From contig JAJRXM010000034.1 in assembly GCA_024276275.1 (NCBI GenBank), positions 1 through 34,227 on the forward strand: a stretch of DNA of 34,227 nt, in the 5' to 3' direction. A model generated the notes under the pieces. That model was not told where the DNA came from. It ran no database searches and saw nothing but the letters and a program-made list of their open reading frames with translations. The stretch is from Candidatus Zixiibacteriota bacterium (lineage in GTDB: Bacteria; Zixibacteria; MSB-5A5; GN15; FEB-12). Position 1 is the stretch's first letter; every line of letters begins with the position of its first letter. Position numbers and translations under genes: made by a program. This document shows positions 7,175 through 15,040 of the stretch, piece after piece.

Positions 7175-8515
7175 TTATGCTATTATACGTATGATTTTTG
7201 TCTTCTGAGGTCGTAATTTAATCGGACGGATTTTGACATAGCCGTTTTGTTCCCAAGCTTTATCTCTGTCGGTAGTTTGAGAATCGCCCCCCGATGCTCC
7301 GATTTGAAATGACTCATCTAAACAGATAACAAGATGATACGCTTTACTGTTTTCATTCAAATGAAACAATAAAGCTCCTTTTTCGGGTCTGTCCAGCTCT
7401 TGTTTGTCGGAAAAATGTTTTAACAATGAATCAGCGGTGAAATCATCATTTTCAGAACATAACCCGACCGTTTTTAAACATTCTAATACATATCCAGAGC
7501 AGTCAAAACCTGACGGGTCATCACCTCCCCATTTGTATGGTGTCCCGAGATACACAAGGGCAGTTTTGAGAAACCATTTAAGTCTATTTGATTCTTCCAT
7601 AGTAAAGAGATTATTTCTGACAAATACACTTAAGTTGTAAAGAAAATGTAAACCGTTATTTTTACTCGAAAGAAATACACCCGACAGCACTAACATACCG
7701 CCGACAGCAGTAAAAATTCCGCACTGTTCGTTCAAATACGGCACAGCTAGAGCAGTAGTAGCCAACGGCTCCAGATAGAGGAAAAAACCTGCTTTAGCAG
7801 CACCGAATTTCGCGACACCCTCCTGCCAAAACCAATGTGAAACAGCCAAGCAAAGAATCCCGAGTATACCGAGAGCTATCATCGGTTCGGTCGGAAGATT
7901 AACAAAAACTGTCCAGTCAGAATCAAACAGCATGTAACCGACTGTTATAATTGTTGCGGGTATGAACATCGCAAATGTTACCGCTATCGGATTATATCTT
8001 CTGGAAATGTCTCTGGTAATAACAGTATAAATTGCCCAGGTATGGGCTGACAATAAGACCAGCCAGTCACCGACCGATGATAGCCAATCGACTTTGGACA
8101 GCTCTCCTTTTGAGACTAACAGAATAATCCCTGTTGTTGCGATAACAATTCCTAAAATTGCATTCCTCCCTATTTTTTCTTTTAGGAAAAAATAAGACAA
8201 AAGAGCCAACACAAGAGGTGTAACAGAAATAATCCATCCGGTATTTGTTGCCGAAGTATATTTCAGGCCGGTCATTTGAATAAAAAAATGTACGGTAATT
8301 ATCAACCCACCCAGTAAAATTTTGGAGTAATCTTTTTTTTCAAATTGTAGTTGAATTTTTTTCTTTCTGAGAACAAGATACAAAAAAGGAAGTCCGATTA
8401 TGAACCGCAGACCCATTAATTCAAGAGGAGTAACGTAATCTAAAAGTATCTTCGTAAAGACAAAAGAGAAACCCCAAAAAACAACTGCCAAGAGCAGCAT
8501 AATTCTTTCACGCAT
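7175..8515 (-). CDS. EamA/DMT-family transporter fused to an NlpC/P60 peptidase domain, 446 aa
   Basis: Residues 1 to about 285 form a complete ten-helix drug/metabolite (EamA) transporter. After a short linker, residues about 308-446 form an NlpC/P60 cysteine-peptidase domain: YLGTPYKWGG leads to the catalytic Cys339 in GFDCSGYV, and His394 in AYHLVIC is the likely second catalytic residue. NlpC/P60 enzymes cleave peptidoglycan peptide stems, usually outside the cytoplasmic membrane. The whole stretch is one uninterrupted frame. Met306, at the junction (MEESNRLKWF), could be the old start of a separate peptidase gene. ATG at 8515 is preferred over TTG at 8518, since it overlaps the TGA of the upstream transporter gene as TGATG, indicating translational coupling. 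Either a genuine fusion or a lost stop codon would explain it. A role in importing or salvaging cell-wall peptides is speculative. Confidence 0.85.
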   Translation of the reverse strand: MRERIMLLLAVVFWGFSFVFTKILLDYVTPLELMGLRFIIGLPFLYLVLRKKKIQLQFEKKDYSKILLGGLIITVHFFIQMTGLKYTSATNTGWIISVTPLVLALLSYFFLKEKIGRNAILGIVIATTGIILLVSKGELSKVDWLSSVGDWLVLLSAHTWAIYTVITRDISRRYNPIAVTFAMFIPATIITVGYMLFDSDWTVFVNLPTEPMIALGILGILCLAVSHWFWQEGVAKFGAAKAGFFLYLEPLATTALAVPYLNEQCGIFTAVGGMLVLSGVFLSSKNNGLHFLYNLSVFVRNNLFTMEESNRLKWFLKTALVYLGTPYKWGGDDPSGFDCSGYVLECLKTVGLCSENDDFTADSLLKHFSDKQELDRPEKGALLFHLNENSKAYHLVICLDESFQIGASGGDSQTTDRDKAWEQNGYVKIRPIKLRPQKTKIIRIIA

Positions 8516-9405
8516 CAAGCGTCATGCTCCGTCACATCTGTTTTACCATATTTTTCGGCAACCATAACACCTATTGTTATCAATACAGCACCTCCTATGA
8601 GCCAAATTGTAATTTTCTCGTCTAAAATAATCCACGCTCCGACCATTGTAATAAGTGGTTCAAAATATAAATATATCCCTACCTCGGCAGCTTTTAAACG
8701 TGCTAACCCTTCCGACCAAAGCCAAAAGGCAATTGCAAGAGAAAAGATACCGAGAAATAGTAAACTAATAATCGTGTCCGTTTGTAAAGTTATAAACTTT
8801 GAGATATTTGAGGTCATAAAAGTATACGGGACAAAAATCAATCCGGCAAATGTTGCCATCCAAAATGTCGTAACAAGCGGGTCATAGATTCCTCTTATCT
8901 TACGAACCCAAATTGTATAGATAGCCCAGGTTATACAGGAACCGAGAACAATAAAGTCTCCCCTTGAATTTTCCCATCGTAAATTCTCTAACGACCCATT
9001 TGCTGTCAACACAATCACACCTATTGCTGCGATGAATAACCCTATTGATTGCCAAAGAGAAAACTTCTCTTTTAAAACCATCCATCCTAAAATTGCTATA
9101 AAAATCGGAGCAGTTGTGAGTATCCAAGCTGTATTAGAGGCGGTAGTCTCCTGCATACCGACTGCCATGACCCAAAAATGTATAAATATCAATAATGACC
9201 CGACAAAAATAACTTTAAAGTTCTTTATCGGTAATATCTTTATATTTTTATATAATAGGATCAACCAAAGCGAAGGTGCTGCAAGAAGAAACCTTAGTGA
9301 AATCATCTCAACAGGTTCTAACTCTGTTAAGACAATTTTAATGGCAATATATGATAACCCCCAAAAGATTACAGGTATAAGCAAATATAGAGATGTTCTT
9401 TTCAT
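8515..9405 (-). CDS. EamA/DMT-family transporter, 296 aa
   Basis: Ten predicted hydrophobic helices in two five-helix halves, with EamA signatures such as PVIFWGLSYIAIKI at the start, RFLLAAPSLWLI and a C-terminal YLYFEPLITMVGAWIILDE. The family exports amino acids or metabolites across the inner membrane, but the substrate cannot be read from sequence. It is a paralogue of the transporter half of the next gene, whose ATG overlaps this gene's stop. The pair thus looks like one operon, perhaps after tandem duplication. The ATG at 9405 has no obvious SD. The gene is divergent from threonine synthase, so export of a related amino acid is possible but only suggested by position. Confidence 0.88.
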   Translation of the reverse strand: MKRTSLYLLIPVIFWGLSYIAIKIVLTELEPVEMISLRFLLAAPSLWLILLYKNIKILPIKNFKVIFVGSLLIFIHFWVMAVGMQETTASNTAWILTTAPIFIAILGWMVLKEKFSLWQSIGLFIAAIGVIVLTANGSLENLRWENSRGDFIVLGSCITWAIYTIWVRKIRGIYDPLVTTFWMATFAGLIFVPYTFMTSNISKFITLQTDTIISLLFLGIFSLAIAFWLWSEGLARLKAAEVGIYLYFEPLITMVGAWIILDEKITIWLIGGAVLITIGVMVAEKYGKTDVTEHDA

Positions 9406-9483
9406 TTTAAAATAGTAATAGATATTTTCACAGGATAAAATAATTAAATTTTCAAATTTTAAACTCTCTTTGAAAAACGGTTT

Positions 9484-9513
9484 TTGATTGATAAATTATA
9501 AGTTGCATAATAT
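9484..9513 (+). promoter_or_regulatory. Probable sigma-70-like promoter of threonine synthase
   Basis: TTGATT (9484-9489), an 18-bp spacer and TAATAT (9508-9513) fit a moderate sigma-70-type promoter. The start site would fall near 9520, just above the SD at 9527-9532. AAAAAC (9473-9478) and GTTTTT (9480-9485) form a small dyad touching the -35 box, a possible operator. Confidence 0.45.
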
Positions 9514-9526
9514 CTTGATTTAAACT

Positions 9527-9540
9527 AAGAGGTACCGATT
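9527..9540 (+). promoter_or_regulatory. SD and rare ATT start codon of threonine synthase
   Basis: AAGAGG (9527-9532) is followed after 5 nt by ATT (9538-9540), in frame with the whole zinc-ribbon region. An in-frame TAA at 9526-9528 bounds the frame upstream. No ATG, GTG or TTG occurs in frame before the ATG at 9706, which would delete 56 conserved residues. Confidence 0.6.
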
Positions 9541-10713
9541 AAAAGCTTTATCAAAAATCTTTATTGCCCTTCTTGCAAGGCAGAACATAAAACTGCTATA
9601 CTGATAAATCTCTGTGAATGCGGTTTACCTCTTTTAGTTCACTATGATATAGAAAAAGCTAAAGATACTCTCACAAAAAGCTCTCTTCCACACCGTATAA
9701 ATTCAATGTGGCGATATAGTGAAATGCTTCCTGTTCAAAACAATCAAAATATTGTTACCCTTGGTGAAGGTATGACACCGCTGCAACCGTCAGTTACTAT
9801 TGGGAAAAAATACGGTATAGAGAAACTGTTTATCAAAGATGAGTCTTTAAATCCAACCGGTTCTTTTAAAGCAAGAGGTTTAGCGATGGCAGTATCTAAA
9901 GCAAAAGAACTCGGTGTCGAGAAAATTATTATCCCTACTGCCGGAAATGCCGGTTCCGCTCTTGCTGCTTATTGTGCCAGAGCAAATATAAAATGTAAAG
10001 TCATAATGCCCGAATCTACTCCCGATGCATTTGCGATTGATGCGACCTATCACGGAGCAGAGATTGAAAAAGTTTCGGGGTCTATTAAAGATGCCGGAGC
10101 GAGAACAGCTCAACTTGTAAAATCAGAAAACTGGTTTGCTGTCTCAACTCTCAAAGAACCGTATCGAATAGAAGGCAAAAAAACGATGGGCTATGAACTT
10201 GCCGAACAGTTAGATTATGTTCTACCCAATGTTATCATCTATCCTACAGGAGGAGGAACCGGATTAATCGGGATGTGGAAAGCATTTGATGAGATGGAAA
10301 AACTCGGATGGATTGGTTCAGAACGTCCAAAAATGGTCTCGGTACAATCAACAGGCTGTGCTCCGATAGTAAAAGCATTCAACGACGGTAAAAAGAATGC
10401 AGAGCTTTGGGAAAATCCGACTACCCATGCGGCAGGGCTTAGAGTCCCAGGAGCTATCGGAGATTTTTTGATACTGCAGGCAATCCGAGAATCAAACGGC
10501 ATCGCATTGGCAGTTACTGAAGAAGCTATCTGCATCGGCACTAAAGATATGTCAAAACATGAAGGTATTTTCCCTGCTCCAGAAGGTGGAGCATCATTGA
10601 CAGCATTTTATCAATTAGTTCAATCTGAATTTATCAAGACAACCGATACAGTAGTTGTTTTTAATACCGGAAGCGGATATAAATATCTGGATGTGCTGAA
10701 AGAACGAATGTAA
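9538..10713 (+). CDS. thrC: Threonine synthase with N-terminal zinc ribbon, 391 aa
   Basis: A PLP enzyme of the tryptophan-synthase-beta fold that converts O-phosphohomoserine to threonine and phosphate in the cytoplasm. From the proposed ATT start the first 30 residues hold a zinc ribbon (Cys10, Cys13, Cys26, Cys28). MWRYSEMLP and VTLGEGMTPL follow, then the PLP lysine in TGSFKARG (Lys111) and a phosphate-binding loop PTGGGTG. This order matches zinc-ribbon threonine synthases well. Starting at the ATG at 9706 would remove the ribbon, although the frame, the cysteines and an SD all continue upstream, so the longer form is preferred. It is transcribed with the DinB-like gene that follows after 34 bp. 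A related PLP enzyme is possible, but the N-terminal ribbon and the motif set favour ThrC. Confidence 0.9.
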   Translation: MKSFIKNLYCPSCKAEHKTAILINLCECGLPLLVHYDIEKAKDTLTKSSLPHRINSMWRYSEMLPVQNNQNIVTLGEGMTPLQPSVTIGKKYGIEKLFIKDESLNPTGSFKARGLAMAVSKAKELGVEKIIIPTAGNAGSALAAYCARANIKCKVIMPESTPDAFAIDATYHGAEIEKVSGSIKDAGARTAQLVKSENWFAVSTLKEPYRIEGKKTMGYELAEQLDYVLPNVIIYPTGGGTGLIGMWKAFDEMEKLGWIGSERPKMVSVQSTGCAPIVKAFNDGKKNAELWENPTTHAAGLRVPGAIGDFLILQAIRESNGIALAVTEEAICIGTKDMSKHEGIFPAPEGGASLTAFYQLVQSEFIKTTDTVVVFNTGSGYKYLDVLKERM

Positions 10714-10747
10714 ACATGATAACTCATTATTTGTAGAAAGAATTGAA

Positions 10748-11194
10748 ATGGATTATAAAATAATTTTACGCCACCATTTAGCAACTTTAGCTTTTCGCAC
10801 AAATTATGCTATTAAAGATGCTCAAGATAATTATTCTTATTTTTCTGCCGGTCAAGGGGTAAGACCTCCGGGTGAGATGTTATTGCATGTAGTTCAAATG
10901 ATAAAAGCTACCGATGATAATTTAAACGGCAACACATATATTAAGATTGAAATAGATGGATGGGAAAATATCATTTCAGAATTTTATATTCAGTTAAATA
11001 AACTTGATAATACGATTAAAAACCTTACCGATGTAGATGAAGATCAGATACTTAAACTATATCAAGGACCTCTTTCTGATGCGATGACTCATGTAGGACA
11101 ACTGATGACATTACGCAGAATGTCATGTGACGCTCTTGATGGTATGAATTTCTATAAAGAAGATTCTATTAAAATTGGTAAATTTGATTTTTAA
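10748..11194 (+). CDS. DinB-like four-helix protein, 148 aa
   Basis: A small helical protein with features of the DinB/YfiT-like putative metalloenzyme family: PPGEMLLHV near residues 40-48 with His47, and SDAMTHVGQLMTLRRM near 110-125 with His115. These histidines are usual metal-ligand positions, and GMNFYK near the end is also DinB-like. Members include thiol transferases and damage-inducible proteins, and no specific substrate can be assigned here. It begins 34 bp after thrC in the same direction and ends just before a hairpin terminator, so it is probably the last gene of that unit. Confidence 0.72.
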   Translation: MDYKIILRHHLATLAFRTNYAIKDAQDNYSYFSAGQGVRPPGEMLLHVVQMIKATDDNLNGNTYIKIEIDGWENIISEFYIQLNKLDNTIKNLTDVDEDQILKLYQGPLSDAMTHVGQLMTLRRMSCDALDGMNFYKEDSIKIGKFDF

Positions 11195-11197
11195 ATA

Positions 11198-11231
11198 ATA
11201 AAGCCTCACTAATTTCTTAGAGAGGCTTTAT
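11198..11231. terminator. Bidirectional hairpin terminator
   Basis: ATAAAGCCTC (11198-11207) and GAGGCTTTAT (11222-11231) form a perfect 10-bp stem around a 14-nt loop. It follows the DinB-like gene on the plus strand and the SRP RNA on the minus strand, and the minus-strand side continues with a T/A-rich tail. It probably serves both transcripts. Confidence 0.7.
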
Positions 11232-11236
11232 ATTTA

Positions 11237-11512
11237 CGTGCACCCACAATCGAATCTGGTTCAATAAGCGTTTCAGCCAGCCGGCTCAAACCGGGGGAAC
11301 TTGCAACACACAGAAGGAACTACTTACGGCTGCTACCTTCCGATCCTGACCGGATTCACAGGCTTCTGTTGTACAAGACCCGGTTATCAATACTGCTTAA
11401 CTGTCCCGCAAATCAAAAACAGACCCTCAAGTGGGAATTCGATCTCGGTAGAGCGGATTTCCGAGTAACAGGGAGCCACTAATTCCCCACCTAGCACATA
11501 GTCTGTAGTAAT
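11237..11512 (-). ncRNA. ffs: Signal recognition particle RNA, large bacterial type with Alu domain
   Basis: The SRP helix-8 core is unmistakable on the minus strand: GGTCAGGATCGGAAGG followed by TAGCAGCC (11328-11351). Upstream lies an Alu-type 5' domain, GTGCTAGGTGGGG (11485-11497) and AATCCGCTCTACCG (11446-11459), and the 3' end is GGGTGCACG (11237-11245). All resemble the roughly 270-nt Bacillus/Thermotoga form rather than the roughly 110-nt 4.5S RNA. The long stem includes AACCGGG (11379-11385) pairing with CCCCCGGTT (11289-11297). With Ffh it targets nascent membrane proteins. The 3' end is close to 11237; the 5' end is approximate (11497-11515). The shared hairpin at 11198-11231 terminates it. 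Confidence 0.9.
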
Positions 11513-11544
11513 TCTATATAAATTTTCAAAGAACAATATTCCTA

Positions 11545-11580
11545 CACACCCCCGACCCCTCTTTTTAGAGGGGAGAAAAA
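11545..11580. repeat. REP-like CCCCTCT-TTTT-AGAGGGG hairpin element
   Basis: CCCCTCT (11556-11562) and AGAGGGG (11567-11573) form a 7-bp GC-rich stem, preceded by ACACCCCCGA. I recall sequences of this form as dispersed intergenic repeats in FCB-group and cyanobacterial genomes. It lies between the phosphatase gene and the SRP RNA start and lacks a canonical T-tract for the minus-strand transcript. Confidence 0.4.
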
Positions 11581-11674
11581 ACACAAATAAGTGCTTTGAC
11601 AAGTTCTATCAGAGCAGAATGAAAGTAACACAGAAAGCTTCAGAGGTAAAGAGGTTTTTGAAAATTTGCGTAAC

Positions 11675-12784
11675 TTATTTGTTTTTATGAATTTGACGTC
11701 TGACTCCGTTGATGTCGCAAGCGTAAAATACCCCATTTTCAATAAAAAGACCTTTAAATTCTTCACGAACTTCGTAATCCTGATTGACTCCAAATATTTT
11801 TCCGTCATATAATACTGCGATTGAATCTTTAGCCGTGTGTCCGACAATGATATTTGTAGCATCATAATAGTCTAAAAGTGAATCAATTTGGATAGTAGAT
11901 GCTTGCGAATATTTATCCATATCATAATGATAACCTCGGTACCAAATCGGTCCAAAAGACCCAAACAAATCTTTCAGAGCAGAATCTGCCTTTATAGATT
12001 CACGAGGTATGCCAATATTAGTTCGCATTTTTTCATTTATAAATGCAAGCGAGTAACCTTTGTGCATCATCTTTGGACTTATTCCACCATGTACAAACAA
12101 CATACCGTTGATTATTTCAGCAATATTTTTAGAACGAAGCCAATTGCCAAAAACTGTTTGGTTTGAATACAAATTAGAGAGCAAGCTGTCTGAGTCCAAG
12201 TATTCAGCAACTGATTTATATTTATCATGTATATACCTCAAGTCATTTTGCAGAACCATCATTTCATGATTACCCAATAGAAAATGCACTCCCCCGCCTG
12301 CTTTCTCTGCTTCTTGTTCCAACCGATAAATCATCCACAAAATTTCAGTTACTTTATAACCTCTATCCATCATATCACCGTCGATAACAAGATGCCCGTC
12401 ACCAAATGACCAGTAAAGATTTGAATCTATAATTTTATTATTGATAAGCAGTTCACATAGATTATCAAACTCACCATGTATATCAGAAAAGACAAAAAGT
12501 TTAGAAGTTAAATTCGTTTTGAGTTTAGGTACTTGATACTGTGTAGAAACATTATAACTGCCTAAACTGTCAAAGCCTTTGCCTTTGAAAACAAATCTTT
12601 CATTTCCAAAAACTGAGAACTCAATTATTGTGTCTTGAGAAATATATTGAACTAAAATAGTTGTGTCATTTATAATTTTTATATACGGTCCATCAGAATA
12701 CTTTGTTCTACTAGCAGGCGTCGTTGCGTTGGTGTAAGTTGTAGTAATAAATATTAGAGATAGAATGAGTGTTATTTTTTTCAT
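11675..12784 (-). CDS. Exported PPP-type calcineurin-like phosphatase, 369 aa
   Basis: A Sec signal peptide (residues 1-20) is followed by a metallophosphoesterase with the full PPP-family motif set: SDIHG at 100-104, GDMMDRG at 136-142, GNHE at 171-174, VHGG near 231 and GHT at 315-317. These residues bind two metals and phosphate. The pattern resembles the bacterial 'Shewanella-like' PPP phosphatases, which dephosphorylate proteins or peptides, and the signal peptide places it outside the cytoplasm. It starts 7 bp after the MarC gene, so the two are probably co-transcribed. The natural substrate cannot be read from the sequence. Confidence 0.85.
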   Translation of the reverse strand: MKKITLILSLIFITTTYTNATTPASRTKYSDGPYIKIINDTTILVQYISQDTIIEFSVFGNERFVFKGKGFDSLGSYNVSTQYQVPKLKTNLTSKLFVFSDIHGEFDNLCELLINNKIIDSNLYWSFGDGHLVIDGDMMDRGYKVTEILWMIYRLEQEAEKAGGGVHFLLGNHEMMVLQNDLRYIHDKYKSVAEYLDSDSLLSNLYSNQTVFGNWLRSKNIAEIINGMLFVHGGISPKMMHKGYSLAFINEKMRTNIGIPRESIKADSALKDLFGSFGPIWYRGYHYDMDKYSQASTIQIDSLLDYYDATNIIVGHTAKDSIAVLYDGKIFGVNQDYEVREEFKGLFIENGVFYACDINGVRRQIHKNK

Positions 12785-12791
12785 AATTCCC

Positions 12792-13427
12792 CTATGGATG
12801 TATCATTTTCTGAACTATTGGAGTCAGACCGCTGAAGAAAAACTCGACCGCAATAACCATCACTATCAAACCCATCAACCGCATCATAACTTTGTTGCCT
12901 GTTTCTCCAAGCACATTGATAATCTTTGATGCACCGAACAAAATAAGAAAAGTGAACAGCATGACAACAAAGACAGCTACAAACAAAGCTATCTCAAAAT
13001 TGATTGTCTGGGCATCTTCCATAAGAATAATAGCATTGGTGATAGCTCCCGGCCCGCAAATCATCGGAATAGCAAGCGGAGTAATAGAGATATCTTCGAC
13101 ATATTTATGGATATCCTCTTTGTCTACTCTAATTTGGCCAATTCGTGCCTGCAGCATATCCAAGCCGACAATAAAATAAATTATCCCGCCGACAACCCGA
13201 AAAGAATTAACCGAGATATTAAAAAAATCAAATAGCAGTTTTCCTGAAAAAGCAAACATAACAAGTGTTAAAAATGCGATAATCACAGCTTTGCGGGCGG
13301 TTTTGTTACGGGCTTTGTTATCGAACGATGAGGTCATAGTCATAAAGACCGGCATCACCCCAAGCGGATTTATCAGGGTAAAAAACGATGTAAAGCACAA
13401 AAGCCCAAATGTAAGTGTCTCTGACAT
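12792..13427 (-). CDS. MarC/UPF0056-family inner-membrane protein, 211 aa
   Basis: Six hydrophobic helices and family motifs are visible: FTLINPLGVMPVFMTMT near the start, FRVVGGIIYFIVGLDML in the middle and ISITPLAIPMICGPGAIT in the second half. This duplicated N-P-(L/I)-G / P-x-x-x-GPG pattern is diagnostic of MarC-type membrane proteins, whose transport role is unresolved. Length is normal for the family. It precedes the PPP phosphatase by 7 bp in the same direction. Confidence 0.9.
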   Translation of the reverse strand: MSETLTFGLLCFTSFFTLINPLGVMPVFMTMTSSFDNKARNKTARKAVIIAFLTLVMFAFSGKLLFDFFNISVNSFRVVGGIIYFIVGLDMLQARIGQIRVDKEDIHKYVEDISITPLAIPMICGPGAITNAIILMEDAQTINFEIALFVAVFVVMLFTFLILFGASKIINVLGETGNKVMMRLMGLIVMVIAVEFFFSGLTPIVQKMIHP

Positions 13428-13493
13428 AACTGGATATTAGTCAAAAACAGAAAAAAGCAACGGTTATTCTTACATTTGTCTATGTGGTATAAA

Positions 13494-13512
13494 TCGAATA
13501 ATATGAATTCGA
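13494..13512 (-). terminator. Possible terminator of the cytochrome operon
   Basis: TCGAAT (13494-13499) and ATTCGA (13507-13512) pair around a 7-nt loop, about 20 bp beyond the minus-strand stop of the cytochrome gene. On that strand TTTAT follows. The stem is short and the T-tract poor. Confidence 0.35.
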
Positions 13513-13534
13513 CTTATGTAAAAAAGCACAATTA

Positions 13535-13945
13535 TTAGTGTTTACCCGGTTCTAGTGATACTCCTCGACGTTCATAAGTAACATATGCTTCAATCGCTAC
13601 CATTTCACGACTATCTAAAGCAAGCGGTTCTCCTTCTGACGGGTTCATTAAACACCAATTTATCATATCTCTGAGAGCTATAACTCGTCCCAGCTGTTGT
13701 TGAAACTTAGGGTACGTTTCAGGGTGTGTATTAGCGGCATTAGGATGACACTGTGCACAGGCAACTCCATTACTACCTAAGTCAGGACTGACCCAAAGTT
13801 CACGACCTTTAGCGACTACACTCATATATTCATTTTGCCACCGTTGTTGGTCTTTTTCTGTAAATTCATCAGCTTGTAATACGGCTACAACTACTATGCC
13901 AATCAAAATAATTGTTATTGCAGAAATTGATATTTTTTGAGACAT
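13535..13945 (-). CDS. Periplasmic monoheme cytochrome c, 136 aa
   Basis: An N-terminal hydrophobic segment (about 5-24) acts as a signal or anchor. A single heme-binding site CAQCH lies at 63-67, within SNGVACAQCHPNAANTHP. The C-terminal half (MINWCLMNPSEG, then REMVAIEAYVTY) resembles SoxX/thiosulfate-dehydrogenase-type class I cytochromes, with Met residues that could be the second heme ligand. It is the last gene of a three-gene operon, 13 bp after the Tat phosphoesterase, with AGGAG before its ATG. Probably it passes electrons to or from the diheme peroxidase encoded first in the operon. This role is inferred from context. Confidence 0.82.
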   Translation of the reverse strand: MSQKISISAITIILIGIVVVAVLQADEFTEKDQQRWQNEYMSVVAKGRELWVSPDLGSNGVACAQCHPNAANTHPETYPKFQQQLGRVIALRDMINWCLMNPSEGEPLALDSREMVAIEAYVTYERRGVSLEPGKH

Positions 13946-13958
13946 AACTTACTCCTTC

Positions 13959-15029
13959 TTAATAATGTTCCTGAGGAGGAACCTGTTTGGTTTTCTCCTG
14001 AAAATCCTTGTCTTCCGGCTGACCTGTTAAAGGATTATATGCAACTGTTCGATTACTGTTATTGGTAAGACTATAGCGTAAATCAACCCGACCGGAATTT
14101 ATATCAATTAGCTGCCATCCTGTCGCATCACGTTCATGAAACGGATTAGCACGATTCATCGGTACTGTTAGTTTAGGTACGTATGCTTTGTTCTGAGAAT
14201 AACTCTTTGGATATGGCCAGGGCCAGGCAGTAGCCATAACAGCGTTAAAGCTGATATTACCAATCTGGTTATACTGAATCTGGTGTACATGACCATAAAC
14301 TACAGTTACATCATCAAACGGCTTAAGAAGTCTCTGAACTTCTTCGGCATCATCTGTCCAAAAATTCCATCCTTTATAGATTTTTTGAATTGGAGAATGA
14401 GAAAAAACTACAACAGGAGTCTTTTTGCTTACTTTTTCTAAATCTTTCTTTAACCACTGTCGCTGTTTTTCGCCTACCATAAATGGTGAGCCGTTAGGAT
14501 TGTCTAAGCCTGCCATTTCATTCATACGTTGCTCGGCAGTTCCCCAACGATTGAATGTCCATTCATCAAAAGTAAGAATGCTATTCAGAACAATAAAATG
14601 AACACCTTTATGATTAAAGCTGTAGTATTGTTTTCCAAAAATCTCACTCCAGTATTCACCTAAATCCAAATAATAATCATGCTCACCCATAACTTGGTAT
14701 GTTTTATAGTCCAGTTTAGCTAAGATATCAGCTCCATGATCTAATTCTGCCTTTTTACCAAGTTGAGCCAAATCCCCCCCAAACACTACAAAGTCCGGTT
14801 TAGGGTTAAGTAGATTTGTTTCAGCTACAGCACGACTCAGTCCTCTGTCCCAGTTACGAACAAACTTGTTTCCCTTGATTTGCTGAATATGAGCGTCAGA
14901 AATATATGCAAACGTAAAATTCTTACTATCGTCTGCAAAAGCCAACTCAACAAGATTGAGTGGCAAACAGCTTGCAGCAGTAAGCAGGCCGGCTGTTTTT
15001 AGAAAGTCACGCCGTTTTTGATTTTTCAT
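13959..15029 (-). CDS. Tat-exported metallophosphoesterase, 356 aa
   Basis: The N-terminus has a twin-arginine signal, KRRDFLK (5-11) plus a mild hydrophobic stretch ending near AFADD. The mature part carries calcineurin-like phosphoesterase motifs: SDAH (44-47), GGD (84-86), GEHD (115-118, in place of the usual GNHD), SHSP (210-213) and GHVH (246-249). The Asn to Glu change in the third motif is unusual, since that Asn normally binds metal and phosphate, so activity may be altered. It lies between the cytochrome peroxidase and the cytochrome c genes with gaps of 11 and 13 bp. Its substrate is unknown. Export by Tat suggests it folds with metal in the cytoplasm before export. Confidence 0.86.
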   Translation of the reverse strand: MKNQKRRDFLKTAGLLTAASCLPLNLVELAFADDSKNFTFAYISDAHIQQIKGNKFVRNWDRGLSRAVAETNLLNPKPDFVVFGGDLAQLGKKAELDHGADILAKLDYKTYQVMGEHDYYLDLGEYWSEIFGKQYYSFNHKGVHFIVLNSILTFDEWTFNRWGTAEQRMNEMAGLDNPNGSPFMVGEKQRQWLKKDLEKVSKKTPVVVFSHSPIQKIYKGWNFWTDDAEEVQRLLKPFDDVTVVYGHVHQIQYNQIGNISFNAVMATAWPWPYPKSYSQNKAYVPKLTVPMNRANPFHERDATGWQLIDINSGRVDLRYSLTNNSNRTVAYNPLTGQPEDKDFQEKTKQVPPQEHY

Positions 15030-15040
15030 AACTTTTTCCT

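Noticed and set aside
11387-11602. Minus-strand open frame of 71 codons
   Set aside because: It overlaps the 5' domain of the SRP RNA and is explained by the RNA gene.
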